From a virus: DNA of 44,896 nt. The stretch spans positions 1 to 44,896 of the IMG/VR virus record IMGVR_UViG_3300021478_000052; one strand, 5' to 3'. Positions 25,757 through 32,468 of this stretch are shown in pieces. Positions within the stretch are counted from its first letter, which is position 1. Each line of letters begins with the position of its first letter. The notes below the pieces were generated by a model. It had not been told where the DNA came from. It did no database searches and saw only the letters and a list, made by a program, of their open reading frames with translations. The position numbers were made by a program, and so were the translations under genes.

Positions 25757-26031
25757 GTGTTTTCCTCTAGGACCAACCCGCGTCCAGCCTCATGCACGGG
25801 GGCGATGGAGCACCAGGCCGAGGGAAGGAGCGAATATTCTGACTCCGTCAGAGCGCGTCGATAGTGAACTGCAAATTGCATCTGCTCAACCGATGACGGA
25901 AGTTGCCCGACTCCACCGAGAAGCAACTTTGCCACTTTGACCAGCACTCGCCTGGTAGATTCCGAAATCTGCGATACCGCAAGAGTCCTCTGCCTTCGCA
26001 TGTCGAGCACCGCAACCGAGGCGTGCCACAC
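25753..26031 (-). CDS. Hypothetical protein, downstream part of a gene split by an in-frame TGA
   Basis: A 92-residue frame with a possible GTG start at 26031 but no clear ribosome site. The same frame continues upstream through LDFNHGRP to a TGA at 26056-26058 and then through a 43-residue open segment that begins at the methyltransferase stop. The joined sequence (..WLSTIVTVNK, TGA, LDFNHGRPVWHASVAVL..) reads as one smooth protein, so this is probably the C-terminal two thirds of a single gene. It ends in an ATGA overlap with the next gene. No family recognised. Confidence 0.55.
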   Translation of the reverse strand: MWHASVAVLDMRRQRTLAVSQISESTRRVLVKVAKLLLGGVGQLPSSVEQMQFAVHYRRALTESEYSLLPSAWCSIAPVHEAGRGLVLEENT

Positions 26032-26055
26032 GGGCCGCCCATGATTGAAGTCGAG

Positions 26056-26187
26056 TCACTTGTTGACCGTGACGATTGTCGAGAGCCAGCGACCATCGAC
26101 GCACAGCCGCTCCCAGAACTTCGGCTGAATCGTCTCTTCCCCTCGAGCGCAAGGAGCTTGGTGAGCAACCGCGCATCGGCTGTTCAT
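26056..26187 (-). CDS. Upstream part (43 residues) of the TGA-split gene
   Basis: Starts at ATG 26187, which overlaps the methyltransferase stop (ATGA), and stops at TGA 26058-26056. It contains PKFWERLCVDGRWLSTIVTV. The stop is in frame with the larger downstream segment, so the natural product was probably about 144 residues. The TGA could be a true nonsense mutation, a sequencing error (for example TGG or CGA read as TGA), or, less likely, a readthrough site. Confidence 0.5.
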   Translation of the reverse strand: MNSRCAVAHQAPCARGEETIQPKFWERLCVDGRWLSTIVTVNK

Positions 26188-27512
26188 TTGCGTTTTGCCT
26201 TTCTGCCGGTGGAAATTTCCCAACGACGAACGATGACGTCGCAGAACTTCTCCTCGATCTCGATCAGCCGACTCTGCCGGCCTGATTTCTCGGCCGCCAT
26301 TAGCGTCGAGCCGGACCCGCCGAAGGGATCAAGCACCAGCTGGCCAGGCACACTGCTGTTATTCAGGAACCTGGTGATCAGGGAAACCGGCTTCATGGTG
26401 GGGTGTTCCGAGTTCGCGGAGGGCTTGGGGCAGTAGAGGACGCTGGTGGGAAGCTCCGCCACCTGCAGCTCGGCCCCGGAGAAGATGAACAGCCGGTCGC
26501 CGATCAGGATCTTCCACGCGCCCTCGGCGGTGCGCTCGACTGTGGCGTCGGGACCCAGGTCCTGCACCGTGGTCTGCTTGCGCCCGCCGTAGAATTTGTG
26601 CGTGCCGGTGGGTTTCCAGCCGTACAGCACCGGCTCGTGCTGCCACTGGTAGTCGGAACGTCCCATCACCAGGGAGTTCTTGCGCCAGATAAGACAACCC
26701 GAGAGCTTGAATCCAGCCTCCCGGAAGGTTCTCCGGAAATTCAAGCCCTCGGTGTCCGCGTGCGCGACGTAAATCGACGCGCCCCCTCTCGCACAGCGGA
26801 ACATTTGCTCAAAGGCACGGAGCAGGAACCCGCGGAACGCCTGGTCCTTCTGGTCGTCGCCCTTGATGGTGCCAGCGCCACCCTCGTACGCCACGTTGTA
26901 CGGAGGATCGGTGAAAATCAGGTCCGCGCGCGCATCGCCCATGAGCCGGTCGAGGTCCTGGGCCTTGGTTGCGTCCCCGCAGAGCAGTTTATGGTCGCCC
27001 AGGGTGATCAGGTCACCTTTTTTTGTTTCCGGAACAGCGGGAGCCGGGGGAACTACGTCCTCGTCGGCCTCCGGTACCAGGGAATCGGCGCTGAGGATCG
27101 CCAGGACCTCGTCCGTTTCAAATCCGGTGGGGATCAGATCGAAGTTCGCGGCCCGGAGGAGCTTCAATTCGGATGCGAGGAGCGGTTTTACCCATGTCGC
27201 CTCTTCGCCCGTGCGATTGTCGGCGAGCCGGTAGGCCCGCTCCTCGTCCGGCGTGAGGTTGTCGGCCACTCGCACCGGAGCTTCATGCATGCCCAGGCGG
27301 AGCGCAGCGCCGCGGCGCGTGTGTCCGGCCAGGATAACCCCCTTTTTGTTCACCACGATGGGCTGCTGCCAGCCGAACTTCGTGAGCGACGCCATGACCT
27401 TGTCGATAGCGGCCTCGTTGTCACGCGGATTGTTCGGGTAGGGGATGATCTTCTCGAGGGGCCAGACTTCAACCTTCCAGGTCTCGGCCTTCTTCGCGGC
27501 TGCTGTTACCAT
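26184..27512 (-). CDS. DNA methyltransferase fused to a ParB-like domain
   Basis: A 442-residue protein with two domains. Residues about 10-110 match the ParB/sulfiredoxin-like fold found in phage methyltransferases (KIIPYPNNPRDNEAAIDKVMASLTKFGWQQPIVV, GHTRRGAALRLGM). Residues about 180-440 form an N6-adenine or N4-cytosine methyltransferase of the beta order: TDPPYN (motif IV) comes first, then DPFGGSGSTL (motif I, SAM binding) near the end. It would methylate phage and perhaps host DNA. Start at 27512 follows AAGGAG. Overlaps the upstream gene by 44 bases. Confidence 0.9.
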   Translation of the reverse strand: MVTAAAKKAETWKVEVWPLEKIIPYPNNPRDNEAAIDKVMASLTKFGWQQPIVVNKKGVILAGHTRRGAALRLGMHEAPVRVADNLTPDEERAYRLADNRTGEEATWVKPLLASELKLLRAANFDLIPTGFETDEVLAILSADSLVPEADEDVVPPAPAVPETKKGDLITLGDHKLLCGDATKAQDLDRLMGDARADLIFTDPPYNVAYEGGAGTIKGDDQKDQAFRGFLLRAFEQMFRCARGGASIYVAHADTEGLNFRRTFREAGFKLSGCLIWRKNSLVMGRSDYQWQHEPVLYGWKPTGTHKFYGGRKQTTVQDLGPDATVERTAEGAWKILIGDRLFIFSGAELQVAELPTSVLYCPKPSANSEHPTMKPVSLITRFLNNSSVPGQLVLDPFGGSGSTLMAAEKSGRQSRLIEIEEKFCDVIVRRWEISTGRKAKRK

Positions 27513-27987
27513 TTTCAGAACACTCCTTATTATTAGGTCCTCGCCCGCTTTTGGATTTGGTGATCGGACCGGGCAGACAAACGTCCGACGTCGGGGCCGC
27601 AACTGGAACATGCCCGAACAGGGCGCGCTCCATCCACATCCCGGCACCAGGAATAGTCAGACCGAAGGGCCGGGAGCGCCGGTAGGCCCGGAAATCCTTG
27701 GCCTTTCCAAGCTCGACCAGTTCGCGCTGGATGAGCAGGGTCGCACCGATGCACTCAAGGAGCTTCGTTCCAGGCATTACCAGCTTCTCGCTGCCGTAGA
27801 ACTGGCTCTCCGGATCGGTCGCGTGACAGACCATGCCGGGAGCCTTGCCGGAGCGCAGACCGTTCCAGAGTCGCCGGAGATTCCGCAGCGTGTACCAGCC
27901 GGAGGCGTGGCGTTTCCGAAAGTTTGACCGGAGCCACGGGCAGGTGGAGCACGGGTTGATGCGTGGTGCCTGGCCGCGCTGGGTCAT
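27469..27987 (-). CDS. Hypothetical protein with CxxCPW motif
   Basis: A 172-residue protein whose start (27987) follows AAAGGTGA and overlaps the previous gene by ATGA. The first residues hold NPCSTCPWLRSNFRKRHASGWYTLRNLRRLW and later GMVCHATDP, a cysteine and histidine pattern seen in small phage and soil-bacterial proteins of the DUF6283 kind. These may bind zinc or an iron-sulfur cluster. The C-terminal 40 residues are Gly/Ser/Asn-rich and overlap the methyltransferase start. Confidence 0.65.
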   Translation of the reverse strand: MTQRGQAPRINPCSTCPWLRSNFRKRHASGWYTLRNLRRLWNGLRSGKAPGMVCHATDPESQFYGSEKLVMPGTKLLECIGATLLIQRELVELGKAKDFRAYRRSRPFGLTIPGAGMWMERALFGHVPVAAPTSDVCLPGPITKSKSGRGPNNKECSENGNSSREEGRDLEG

Positions 27988-28328
27988 CGCTTCACCTTTA
28001 GCGGCGCATTCCCCACAAACACTTTCGGGCTGGCGCACTTCGGACAGCAGACGTCCTTAAACCTTGATACCAGGGACAGCTGGATGGGCATGTAGAAGGC
28101 AACCCACTCGTGTGCGCACTCGCCGCAGTAAACGTGGAACTCGCGTGGCTTGTCGTTCGCCCCCCTCGCCCCACTCCGCAGAGCTTCTTCGGTAACCGCG
28201 CGCGTCCGCTCAGTGTGAATAGCGCGGTAAGTGCTGCCTTTGTCTTTGTCATAACGGCAGTCCTGTCCGACGGCGGCCTGACAAAACGGGCACTCGATAC
28301 TTAGTTCCAAAAACACGTACTCGTTCAA
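27984..28328 (-). CDS. Zinc-ribbon-like protein
   Basis: A 114-residue protein. A TTG start at 28328 follows GGAGGAAAGG. The N-terminal CPFCQAAVGQDC motif is typical of a small zinc-binding domain found in phage proteins, and two more cysteine pairs follow (VYCGECAHEW, VCCPKCASPK). It is probably a DNA- or RNA-binding or adaptor protein. Starts by overlapping the stop of the gene at 28325-28495. Confidence 0.65.
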   Translation of the reverse strand: MNEYVFLELSIECPFCQAAVGQDCRYDKDKGSTYRAIHTERTRAVTEEALRSGARGANDKPREFHVYCGECAHEWVAFYMPIQLSLVSRFKDVCCPKCASPKVFVGNAPLKVKR

Positions 28329-28495
28329 TTCCTTTCCTCCATGCGAAAAAATCTGCCCTTGCCTGTCGAGGGGTCGCGGTCGCCGTCACCGGCGAGCAGG
28401 CCGACGGCCTGGAAGGACCCGTCGAATACTGACAAGGCCCGTACCCACAGAACCCGCGCGAGTTGAGCCGCGCTCGCACACCACACCACACACAC
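28325..28495 (-). CDS. Small hypothetical protein
   Basis: A 56-residue frame that fills the space between two genes. A GTG at 28495 follows a weak AAGGTGG. It reads VCVVWCASAAQLARVLWVRAL and ends DPSTGKGRFFRMEERN, and its TGA overlaps the TTG start of the zinc-ribbon gene. The tight fit to both neighbours supports a real gene. No family recognised. Confidence 0.45.
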   Translation of the reverse strand: MCVVWCASAAQLARVLWVRALSVFDGSFQAVGLLAGDGDRDPSTGKGRFFRMEERN

Positions 28496-28497
28496 CG

Positions 28498-28812
28498 CTA
28501 CGATGAGCCCACCTTGTCACCAGCCGAGACGCGCACACCGTCCAGCGAGTTGAACTTGTATCCACGGGACAGGTACTCCACCAGCGCACCCGCATCGTTC
28601 CGCAACTCGTACAGGCGAGCAACGTCAGACTCGAATGCGACCAGCACGCCGAAGTTCGCGGGGTACTTGATCGGCTGAATGAACCCGCCGACGGACTGCG
28701 GACGCAATGTGATCGGATCAGCAGTTTTCATGCGCTCCAGATTGTCGGGCTCGATGACCAGCACCAGAAAAGAGCTTTTATCTTTCTCGTTATCGGCCTG
28801 CAGCAAGATCAT
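28498..28812 (-). CDS. Hypothetical protein
   Basis: A 104-residue soluble protein starting MILLQADNEKDKSSFLVLVIEPDNLERM. The core (IKYPANFGVLVAFESDVARLYELRNDAGALVEYLSRGYKF) has alternating strands and helices. It sits between small hypothetical genes of the accessory block. No family recognised. Confidence 0.6.
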   Translation of the reverse strand: MILLQADNEKDKSSFLVLVIEPDNLERMKTADPITLRPQSVGGFIQPIKYPANFGVLVAFESDVARLYELRNDAGALVEYLSRGYKFNSLDGVRVSAGDKVGSS

Positions 28813-28815
28813 GAA

Positions 28816-29043
28816 TTAAACCCAGCTTTCTAGAATTGCAGGATCATCATTTTCAGAACGGCCCAGGCAGAACAGCCCACGCAAGATGGCGCGTGCATCG
28901 TCCACAGAGTCCAGCACTAGCTCGACCGGGCTGGGAACGTTGCCATACCACGCACGCACCACGATACGGTTGGGGAAGTCGCGCGGGTTTCGATAGATCG
29001 CGAAGATCGGAGGAAACGCCGCTTTTGCTTCTTCCAGGTTCAT
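28816..29043 (-). CDS. Hypothetical protein
   Basis: A 75-residue protein starting MNLEEAKAAFPPIFAIYRNPRDFP. Its ATG overlaps the stop of an XRE-type gene (ATGA). Sequence VRAWYGNVPSPVELVLDSVDDARAILRG suggests a small alpha-beta fold. Small proteins of this size and composition are common in phage accessory blocks. No family recognised. Confidence 0.6.
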   Translation of the reverse strand: MNLEEAKAAFPPIFAIYRNPRDFPNRIVVRAWYGNVPSPVELVLDSVDDARAILRGLFCLGRSENDDPAILESWV

Positions 29044-29315
29044 GCAGTTGCGACCGCACGCTTTCTCGGCTTTGCTTTCGCGCCAGCATGGTGATTTTCG
29101 TATTGAGTCAGCATCTCGCCTCCGGATTTGAACCCGAACGCATCTGCGAGCGACGCCAACTGTGGAAGGTTCAATCTCGCTTCGCCGTGCTCGATTGCGA
29201 CACAGCGCGCGAGAGTCAACCCAGCTTTTTTTGCGAGTTGCCGGAACGAGAGGCCGCGAGCCTCTCTGGTCTTCCGAACGAAATCGGCGAACTTCATCTT
29301 GGAGAATCTGCGCAT
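29040..29315 (-). CDS. XRE-family helix-turn-helix protein
   Basis: A 91-residue protein with a helix-turn-helix at about residues 10-60 (FVRKTREARGLSFRQLAKKAGLTLARCVAIEHGEARLNLPQLASLADAF), clear XRE/Cro type. The basic C-terminus (GAKAKPRKRAVATA) may add DNA contact. Start could be either 29315 or the ATG at 29297; neither has a strong ribosome site. It may regulate the accessory operon or act as an antitoxin-like protein, but no toxin partner is visible. Confidence 0.78.
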   Translation of the reverse strand: MRRFSKMKFADFVRKTREARGLSFRQLAKKAGLTLARCVAIEHGEARLNLPQLASLADAFGFKSGGEMLTQYENHHAGAKAKPRKRAVATA

Positions 29316-29325
29316 TTTGTTTTCT

Positions 29326-29634
29326 CTATTTACGCTCCTTTTCTATTTTCAGAACTGCATCCATGACTTGAGCCGCGGTCAGCGCCCAGCCCTCGTACTG
29401 GAAAGCAGTGACCACAGCCCACTTAAAAGGCTGGTGGAGATGCACGGCTCGTTCATCGTCGCCCAGGCAATCGGCCAGGATCGCGAGAGCTAGTTGTGCA
29501 GGGCCTGAGCCGCCATAGCCCCACTCAAAACCGTCTGGCGAGTGCTTCCAGAGATCGAGGCGGAGGCGGAGATGTTTACCGTCGACCAGGACGACGGTGC
29601 GATTCTTCTCGCGTGAACCCGCGTAGATCTTCAT
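29326..29634 (-). CDS. DUF6166-like protein
   Basis: A 102-residue protein with the pattern MKIYAGSREKNRTVVLVDG..LRLRLDLWKHSPDGFEWGYGGSGPAQLALAILADCLGDDERAV, which closely follows the DUF6166 family: basic start, WGYGGSGPAQLALAILAD core and a conserved DxxxA turn. Members are common in phages and plasmids of Actinobacteria, Proteobacteria and Acidobacteriota; function unknown. Starts by an ATGA overlap. Confidence 0.78.
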   Translation of the reverse strand: MKIYAGSREKNRTVVLVDGKHLRLRLDLWKHSPDGFEWGYGGSGPAQLALAILADCLGDDERAVHLHQPFKWAVVTAFQYEGWALTAAQVMDAVLKIEKERK

Positions 29635-29828
29635 CGCTTTACCCTCTCCAACTCCTTCCGCTGGAATTCCACGAAGTCGGACCAAAGCGTCTCCGGGTCC
29701 GCCCAACCAACGCCCATTTCGTAACCGGGATGCGCCGCCGCGAGTTCCGCGTCCCGCGCACGGATGAAATCCTCGACCGTGTGAACCAAATGGATACACA
29801 GCGACGTTCGCGTCTCGTCTCGTGTCAT
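29631..29828 (-). CDS. Small hypothetical protein
   Basis: A 65-residue protein starting MTRDETRTSLCIHLVHTVEDFIRARDAELAAAHP and ending FVEFQRKELERVKR. It is highly helical. The start at 29828 overlaps the previous gene's TGA (ATGA), with GAGG upstream. No family recognised. Confidence 0.6.
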   Translation of the reverse strand: MTRDETRTSLCIHLVHTVEDFIRARDAELAAAHPGYEMGVGWADPETLWSDFVEFQRKELERVKR

Positions 29829-30070
29829 TGCATCGCCTCGCGCGCCGCCTTGTGACGTTCGTCCTGGCATTCCAGCACGTGCATCCTCCAGTTGATAAAC
29901 CAGTCGAGCGAACAATCCGCGGAGGCCAGGACAGCAATAATGTTCGGGTCGGACTCATCGAACGGGAAGTGTTCGCACTTCCACGAAAACAGAACACCGT
30001 CCGGGTGCTTGTAGACCACCAGCACCTTCGCATGCGGGTGGACGTCGAGATTGCAGTTCGTGCATTTCAT
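29825..30070 (-). CDS. Small zinc-finger-like hypothetical protein
   Basis: An 81-residue protein starting MKCTNCNLDVHPHAKVLVVYKHPDG, with Cys pairs (CTNC, and WKCEHFPF later) that may bind zinc. The start at 30070 follows GGAGGAATC and overlaps the upstream gene by ATGA. C-terminal half is helical (LDWFINWRMHVLECQDERHKAAREAM). Confidence 0.62.
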   Translation of the reverse strand: MKCTNCNLDVHPHAKVLVVYKHPDGVLFSWKCEHFPFDESDPNIIAVLASADCSLDWFINWRMHVLECQDERHKAAREAMQ

Positions 30071-30375
30071 GATTCCTCCACCTCCGCCTGGTGAAAACTC
30101 ATATCGTGATCGAACACTTCCTCGCGAAGCGCATGCAGGGGCACACGCATTTTGTCCAACGGAAACCCCATGCAAACTTCAGTGATCGTCACATTCTGCC
30201 CAAAGCAGCGGTCGCAAATGACGGAGATCGCTCCATCTGTGGGCAGATGACACTCGAGGCAGCCCCAGCCGGTACCCGGAACGGGCGCGAGCTTGGGATG
30301 CATCACGATGTTCCGCACGTTCTCCGTACCTTGGCAGGCGCAGCATTTTCCAAGATCGGGCTCGTCGCGTTTCAT
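30067..30375 (-). CDS. Cys-rich hypothetical protein
   Basis: A 102-residue protein with three cysteine pairs: KCCACQG at the start, GCLECH in the middle and ICDRCFG after it. This is a zinc-ribbon pattern, so a metal-binding or nucleic-acid-binding role is likely. It overlaps the genes on each side by ATGA. No named family recognised. Confidence 0.65.
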   Translation of the reverse strand: MKRDEPDLGKCCACQGTENVRNIVMHPKLAPVPGTGWGCLECHLPTDGAISVICDRCFGQNVTITEVCMGFPLDKMRVPLHALREEVFDHDMSFHQAEVEES

Positions 30376-30599
30376 GCGAAAGCCTCGTATGTGTCGAGGT
30401 ATTTGTCGAGCGAGTACTTCTCGACGAGCACCACCATCACAGGGCGGAGGAGGACGAAATTCTCTGGGTCCGCGCGCGTGACGGCCTCTGCAAAGGACAG
30501 GAGAAAACCTCCGTGCAGGCCGCGGCCGATGGAAACTTCCCTGAAGATGTGGAGCAGCTGAGCATCATCCCGCAATTGCGTATTGTACGCTGAACACAT
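30372..30599 (-). CDS. Hypothetical protein
   Basis: A 75-residue protein starting MCSAYNTQLRDDAQLLHIFREVSIGRG. Alpha-beta composition, with FLLSFAEAVTRADPENFVLLRPVMVVLVEKY. A gap of 47 bases before it holds a possible promoter (30609-30644), so this gene may begin a transcript. Confidence 0.6.
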   Translation of the reverse strand: MCSAYNTQLRDDAQLLHIFREVSIGRGLHGGFLLSFAEAVTRADPENFVLLRPVMVVLVEKYSLDKYLDTYEAFA

Positions 30600-30608
30600 G
30601 ATGCGTTC

Positions 30609-30644
30609 TGTTTACCACTAACCTGTTCCGATTTCAAGGGTCAA
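30609..30644 (-). promoter_or_regulatory. Possible promoter upstream of the small-gene operon
   Basis: On the minus strand TTGAAA (30637-30632) and TAAACA (30614-30609) are spaced by 17 bases, with TTGACC just upstream (30644-30639). This is the only gap of more than 30 bases in the block between 32.5 and 29.0 kb, so it is a plausible place for a promoter. The -10 match is only 3 of 6. Confidence 0.35.
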
Positions 30645-30646
30645 CG

Positions 30647-31306
30647 CTATTTGTAGGCCCGGTCGAACTGCTTCTCGAACTCCTGGTCGTAGACGCGCTC
30701 GGCGATGCCCAGAAAGTCGTAACGCCGATTGAGAGCAGGATGCTGAACGAACAGGTACATCGCGCGAATCACATCGCCGGTTTTCTGGAACAGGCCGCGC
30801 GGCGTCGTTCCGTGCGGGACGTTGGGCAGGGAGAAGATTCCTCCGTCCTGCTCGGACACCAGCTGAGTGGTGCCGTCCTTCAGAACGCGCGGGCGCATGT
30901 GGATCTTCGACAGCTGCAGCGCAGCGACCACGGGATCTGAGAACGAGGGGCGCGCGGCGGAGCCGGTGACCGGCACGCCCACGCTCTGGCCCTTCACCGG
31001 CTCTTTGAATCCGCCCTCAACAAACTGATCGAGCAGAGTGCGGTCCTTGTGATCGATGCCGATCTCGCCGTACACCTGCTGCGGCCCGATGCCCTTAAAC
31101 ACCTTCGCGAACGTGTAGATCTTGATCAGCCGATACATGAAGTCGTTTTTCCGGATGGTGAAGCGCCGGTCCAGTTCCGCACGCTCCTCGCGCTGGATCT
31201 CCAGCATGGTGCGGTTGATGGCTGTCGCGGTTGAATATGCCAGGCGTTTCGATTCTCGTAACGTCTTGGCCTCGAGGCCACGGATGTCGATATCGAACTT
31301 GATCAT
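30647..31306 (-). CDS. Virion-like protein, possible minor tail protein Z type
   Basis: A 219-residue protein starting MIKFDIDIRGLEAKTLRESKRLAYSTATAINRTMLEIQREERAEL. The N-terminal helix-rich segment (KRLAYSTATAINRTMLEIQ) and later FTIRKNDFMYRLIKIYTF are typical of the prophage minor tail protein Z family, which are virion proteins. Its place in the early block, away from the other structural genes, is odd. It overlaps its upstream neighbour by ATGA. It may have been acquired separately or have a different job. Confidence 0.55.
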   Translation of the reverse strand: MIKFDIDIRGLEAKTLRESKRLAYSTATAINRTMLEIQREERAELDRRFTIRKNDFMYRLIKIYTFAKVFKGIGPQQVYGEIGIDHKDRTLLDQFVEGGFKEPVKGQSVGVPVTGSAARPSFSDPVVAALQLSKIHMRPRVLKDGTTQLVSEQDGGIFSLPNVPHGTTPRGLFQKTGDVIRAMYLFVQHPALNRRYDFLGIAERVYDQEFEKQFDRAYK

Positions 31307-31503
31307 GGTTTCCCCTTCTTCAACGCCGCCGACTGCTCCATCGGTCGGTCGTACTTTATGTCGGCCAGGTACTGATAGAGCCCCGACCTGGAAATGCCCA
31401 GCAACTTCGCAGCCTCAGCGACGTTGCCGTTGCAACGCTCCAAGGCGTCGACGATGGCGCGCCGCTTGAGTTCCTCGAGCGTGAGTATCGGTTCCGGCAT
31501 CAT
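31303..31503 (-). CDS. Fis-type helix-turn-helix protein
   Basis: A 66-residue DNA-binding protein. The sequence LKRRAIVDALERCNGNVAEAAKLLGISRSGLYQYLADI matches the C-terminal helix-turn-helix of Fis and NtrC-type regulators. It is the only domain. The start at 31503 overlaps the TGA of the previous gene. It could bend DNA or regulate transcription. Confidence 0.72.
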   Translation of the reverse strand: MMPEPILTLEELKRRAIVDALERCNGNVAEAAKLLGISRSGLYQYLADIKYDRPMEQSAALKKGKP

Positions 31504-31718
31504 CGCGCCTTTCTGAAATCCTTGGCGTCTGGGCAGCTGGCCCAGTGCGCCTCGAGCAAGGTGGTGCTGCCTGGAGCCAGGGAGAACGGCATTCGCTTGC
31601 CGTTGGGCGTTTGGTACCAGCGGAGCATCGCGGAGCACGTGTGCCCAGTGCAGCGCGTGGCAAAACGGAACACATAGCCGCCGCTCACCAGTTCCGCCTC
31701 TGTGGCTGGAAACTTCAT
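31500..31718 (-). CDS. Hypothetical protein with paired cysteines
   Basis: A 72-residue protein starting MKFPATEAELVSGGYVFRFATRCTGHTCSAMLRWYQTPNGKRMPF. The CTGHTC motif and a later HWASCPD suggest a small metal-binding protein. The ATG at 31718 overlaps the TGA of the gene before it. Similar small proteins occur in phages next to DNA-modification genes. No named family recognised. Confidence 0.6.
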   Translation of the reverse strand: MKFPATEAELVSGGYVFRFATRCTGHTCSAMLRWYQTPNGKRMPFSLAPGSTTLLEAHWASCPDAKDFRKAR

Positions 31719-32113
31719 GGCTTCGCTTTCCGCAGTGCATTCCTGCTGGTGACCGCCTGGAACCCGTCCTCGAATTCCACAGCGCAGCTGTTCATCTTGC
31801 CGCGCACCAGGACCGCACAGCGCTGGCCTTTGCGACCCATCCGGCTCCATGCGTATCGATACGGGAACTCTGCAGCAGCGCGGCATCCAGGCACTTGATG
31901 CGACGCATCACCGCTCGCCTGCGATTGATCAGGTACCGCCTCTTGAGTCGCCGCTTCAGGACGTTCATGCTCTGCCTCCGAGTCTGCTATCAACTTCTCC
32001 GCGCGGTCGAGATCACCGCAGAACACTGCCCAGAACACGTAGTCGGCCAGAGTGAGCGAGCCGGGCGGATCGCCGGGACGTGTGAGGCCAGGACCGAACA
32101 TGCCGTAGCGCAT
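31715..32113 (-). CDS. Hypothetical protein with C-terminal basic domain
   Basis: A 132-residue protein starting MRYGMFGPGLTRPGDPPGSLTLADYVFWAVFCGDLDRAEKLIADSEAEHE. The C-terminal 40 residues (MGRKGQRCAVLVRGKMNS..EFEDG..AVTSRNALRK) form a compact basic unit like that seen at the end of many short phage proteins and may bind RNA or DNA. ATG overlaps the TGA of the upstream gene (TGATG). Confidence 0.6.
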   Translation of the reverse strand: MRYGMFGPGLTRPGDPPGSLTLADYVFWAVFCGDLDRAEKLIADSEAEHERPEAATQEAVPDQSQASGDASHQVPGCRAAAEFPYRYAWSRMGRKGQRCAVLVRGKMNSCAVEFEDGFQAVTSRNALRKAKP

Positions 32114-32268
32114 CACCAGATGAACCTTCCACAGACGCGACACCGAAAATGCCGCGGCGGTTTTGTCTGCCCGATGGCCACGTGGTTCCGCAGATCTTTG
32201 CAGCACGCCAGTTTTCGCAACTCTTTCCTCGCGATCTCCTGCCAGTTCACGCTGCGCCGCCGTCTCAT
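32113..32268 (-). CDS. Small zinc-finger-like protein
   Basis: A 51-residue protein starting MRRRRSVNWQEIARKELRKLACC and ending HFRCRVCGRFIW. It is strongly basic with Cys/His residues placed as in a zinc finger. It is joined to its neighbours by start/stop overlaps on both sides, which supports it as a real gene. No named family recognised. Confidence 0.58.
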   Translation of the reverse strand: MRRRRSVNWQEIARKELRKLACCKDLRNHVAIGQTKPPRHFRCRVCGRFIW

Positions 32269-32468
32269 GCGACCTTCCGGAGTCGACGCTGATACTCCGC
32301 CCAGCTGAGCACCTCGTCCGACTGGCCCGGCGTGGCGTGGTCGCGAGCATCGTCCACCGGCTTGCAGAAGTCGCGCTCGAACGCCACGCGCGAGGCCGGA
32401 TCGTCCAGCCGCGCGGAGCGCACGCGCTTAGCTTGTCCAATCGCAAAGTCATACTCGTTTCGGTTCAT
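32265..32468 (-). CDS. Small hypothetical protein
   Basis: A 67-residue protein starting MNRNEYDFAIGQAKRVRSARLDDPASRVAFERDF and ending WAEYQRRLRKVA. Helical and charged. The start at 32468 is set by an ATGA overlap with the replication-like gene. No family recognised. Confidence 0.6.
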   Translation of the reverse strand: MNRNEYDFAIGQAKRVRSARLDDPASRVAFERDFCKPVDDARDHATPGQSDEVLSWAEYQRRLRKVA

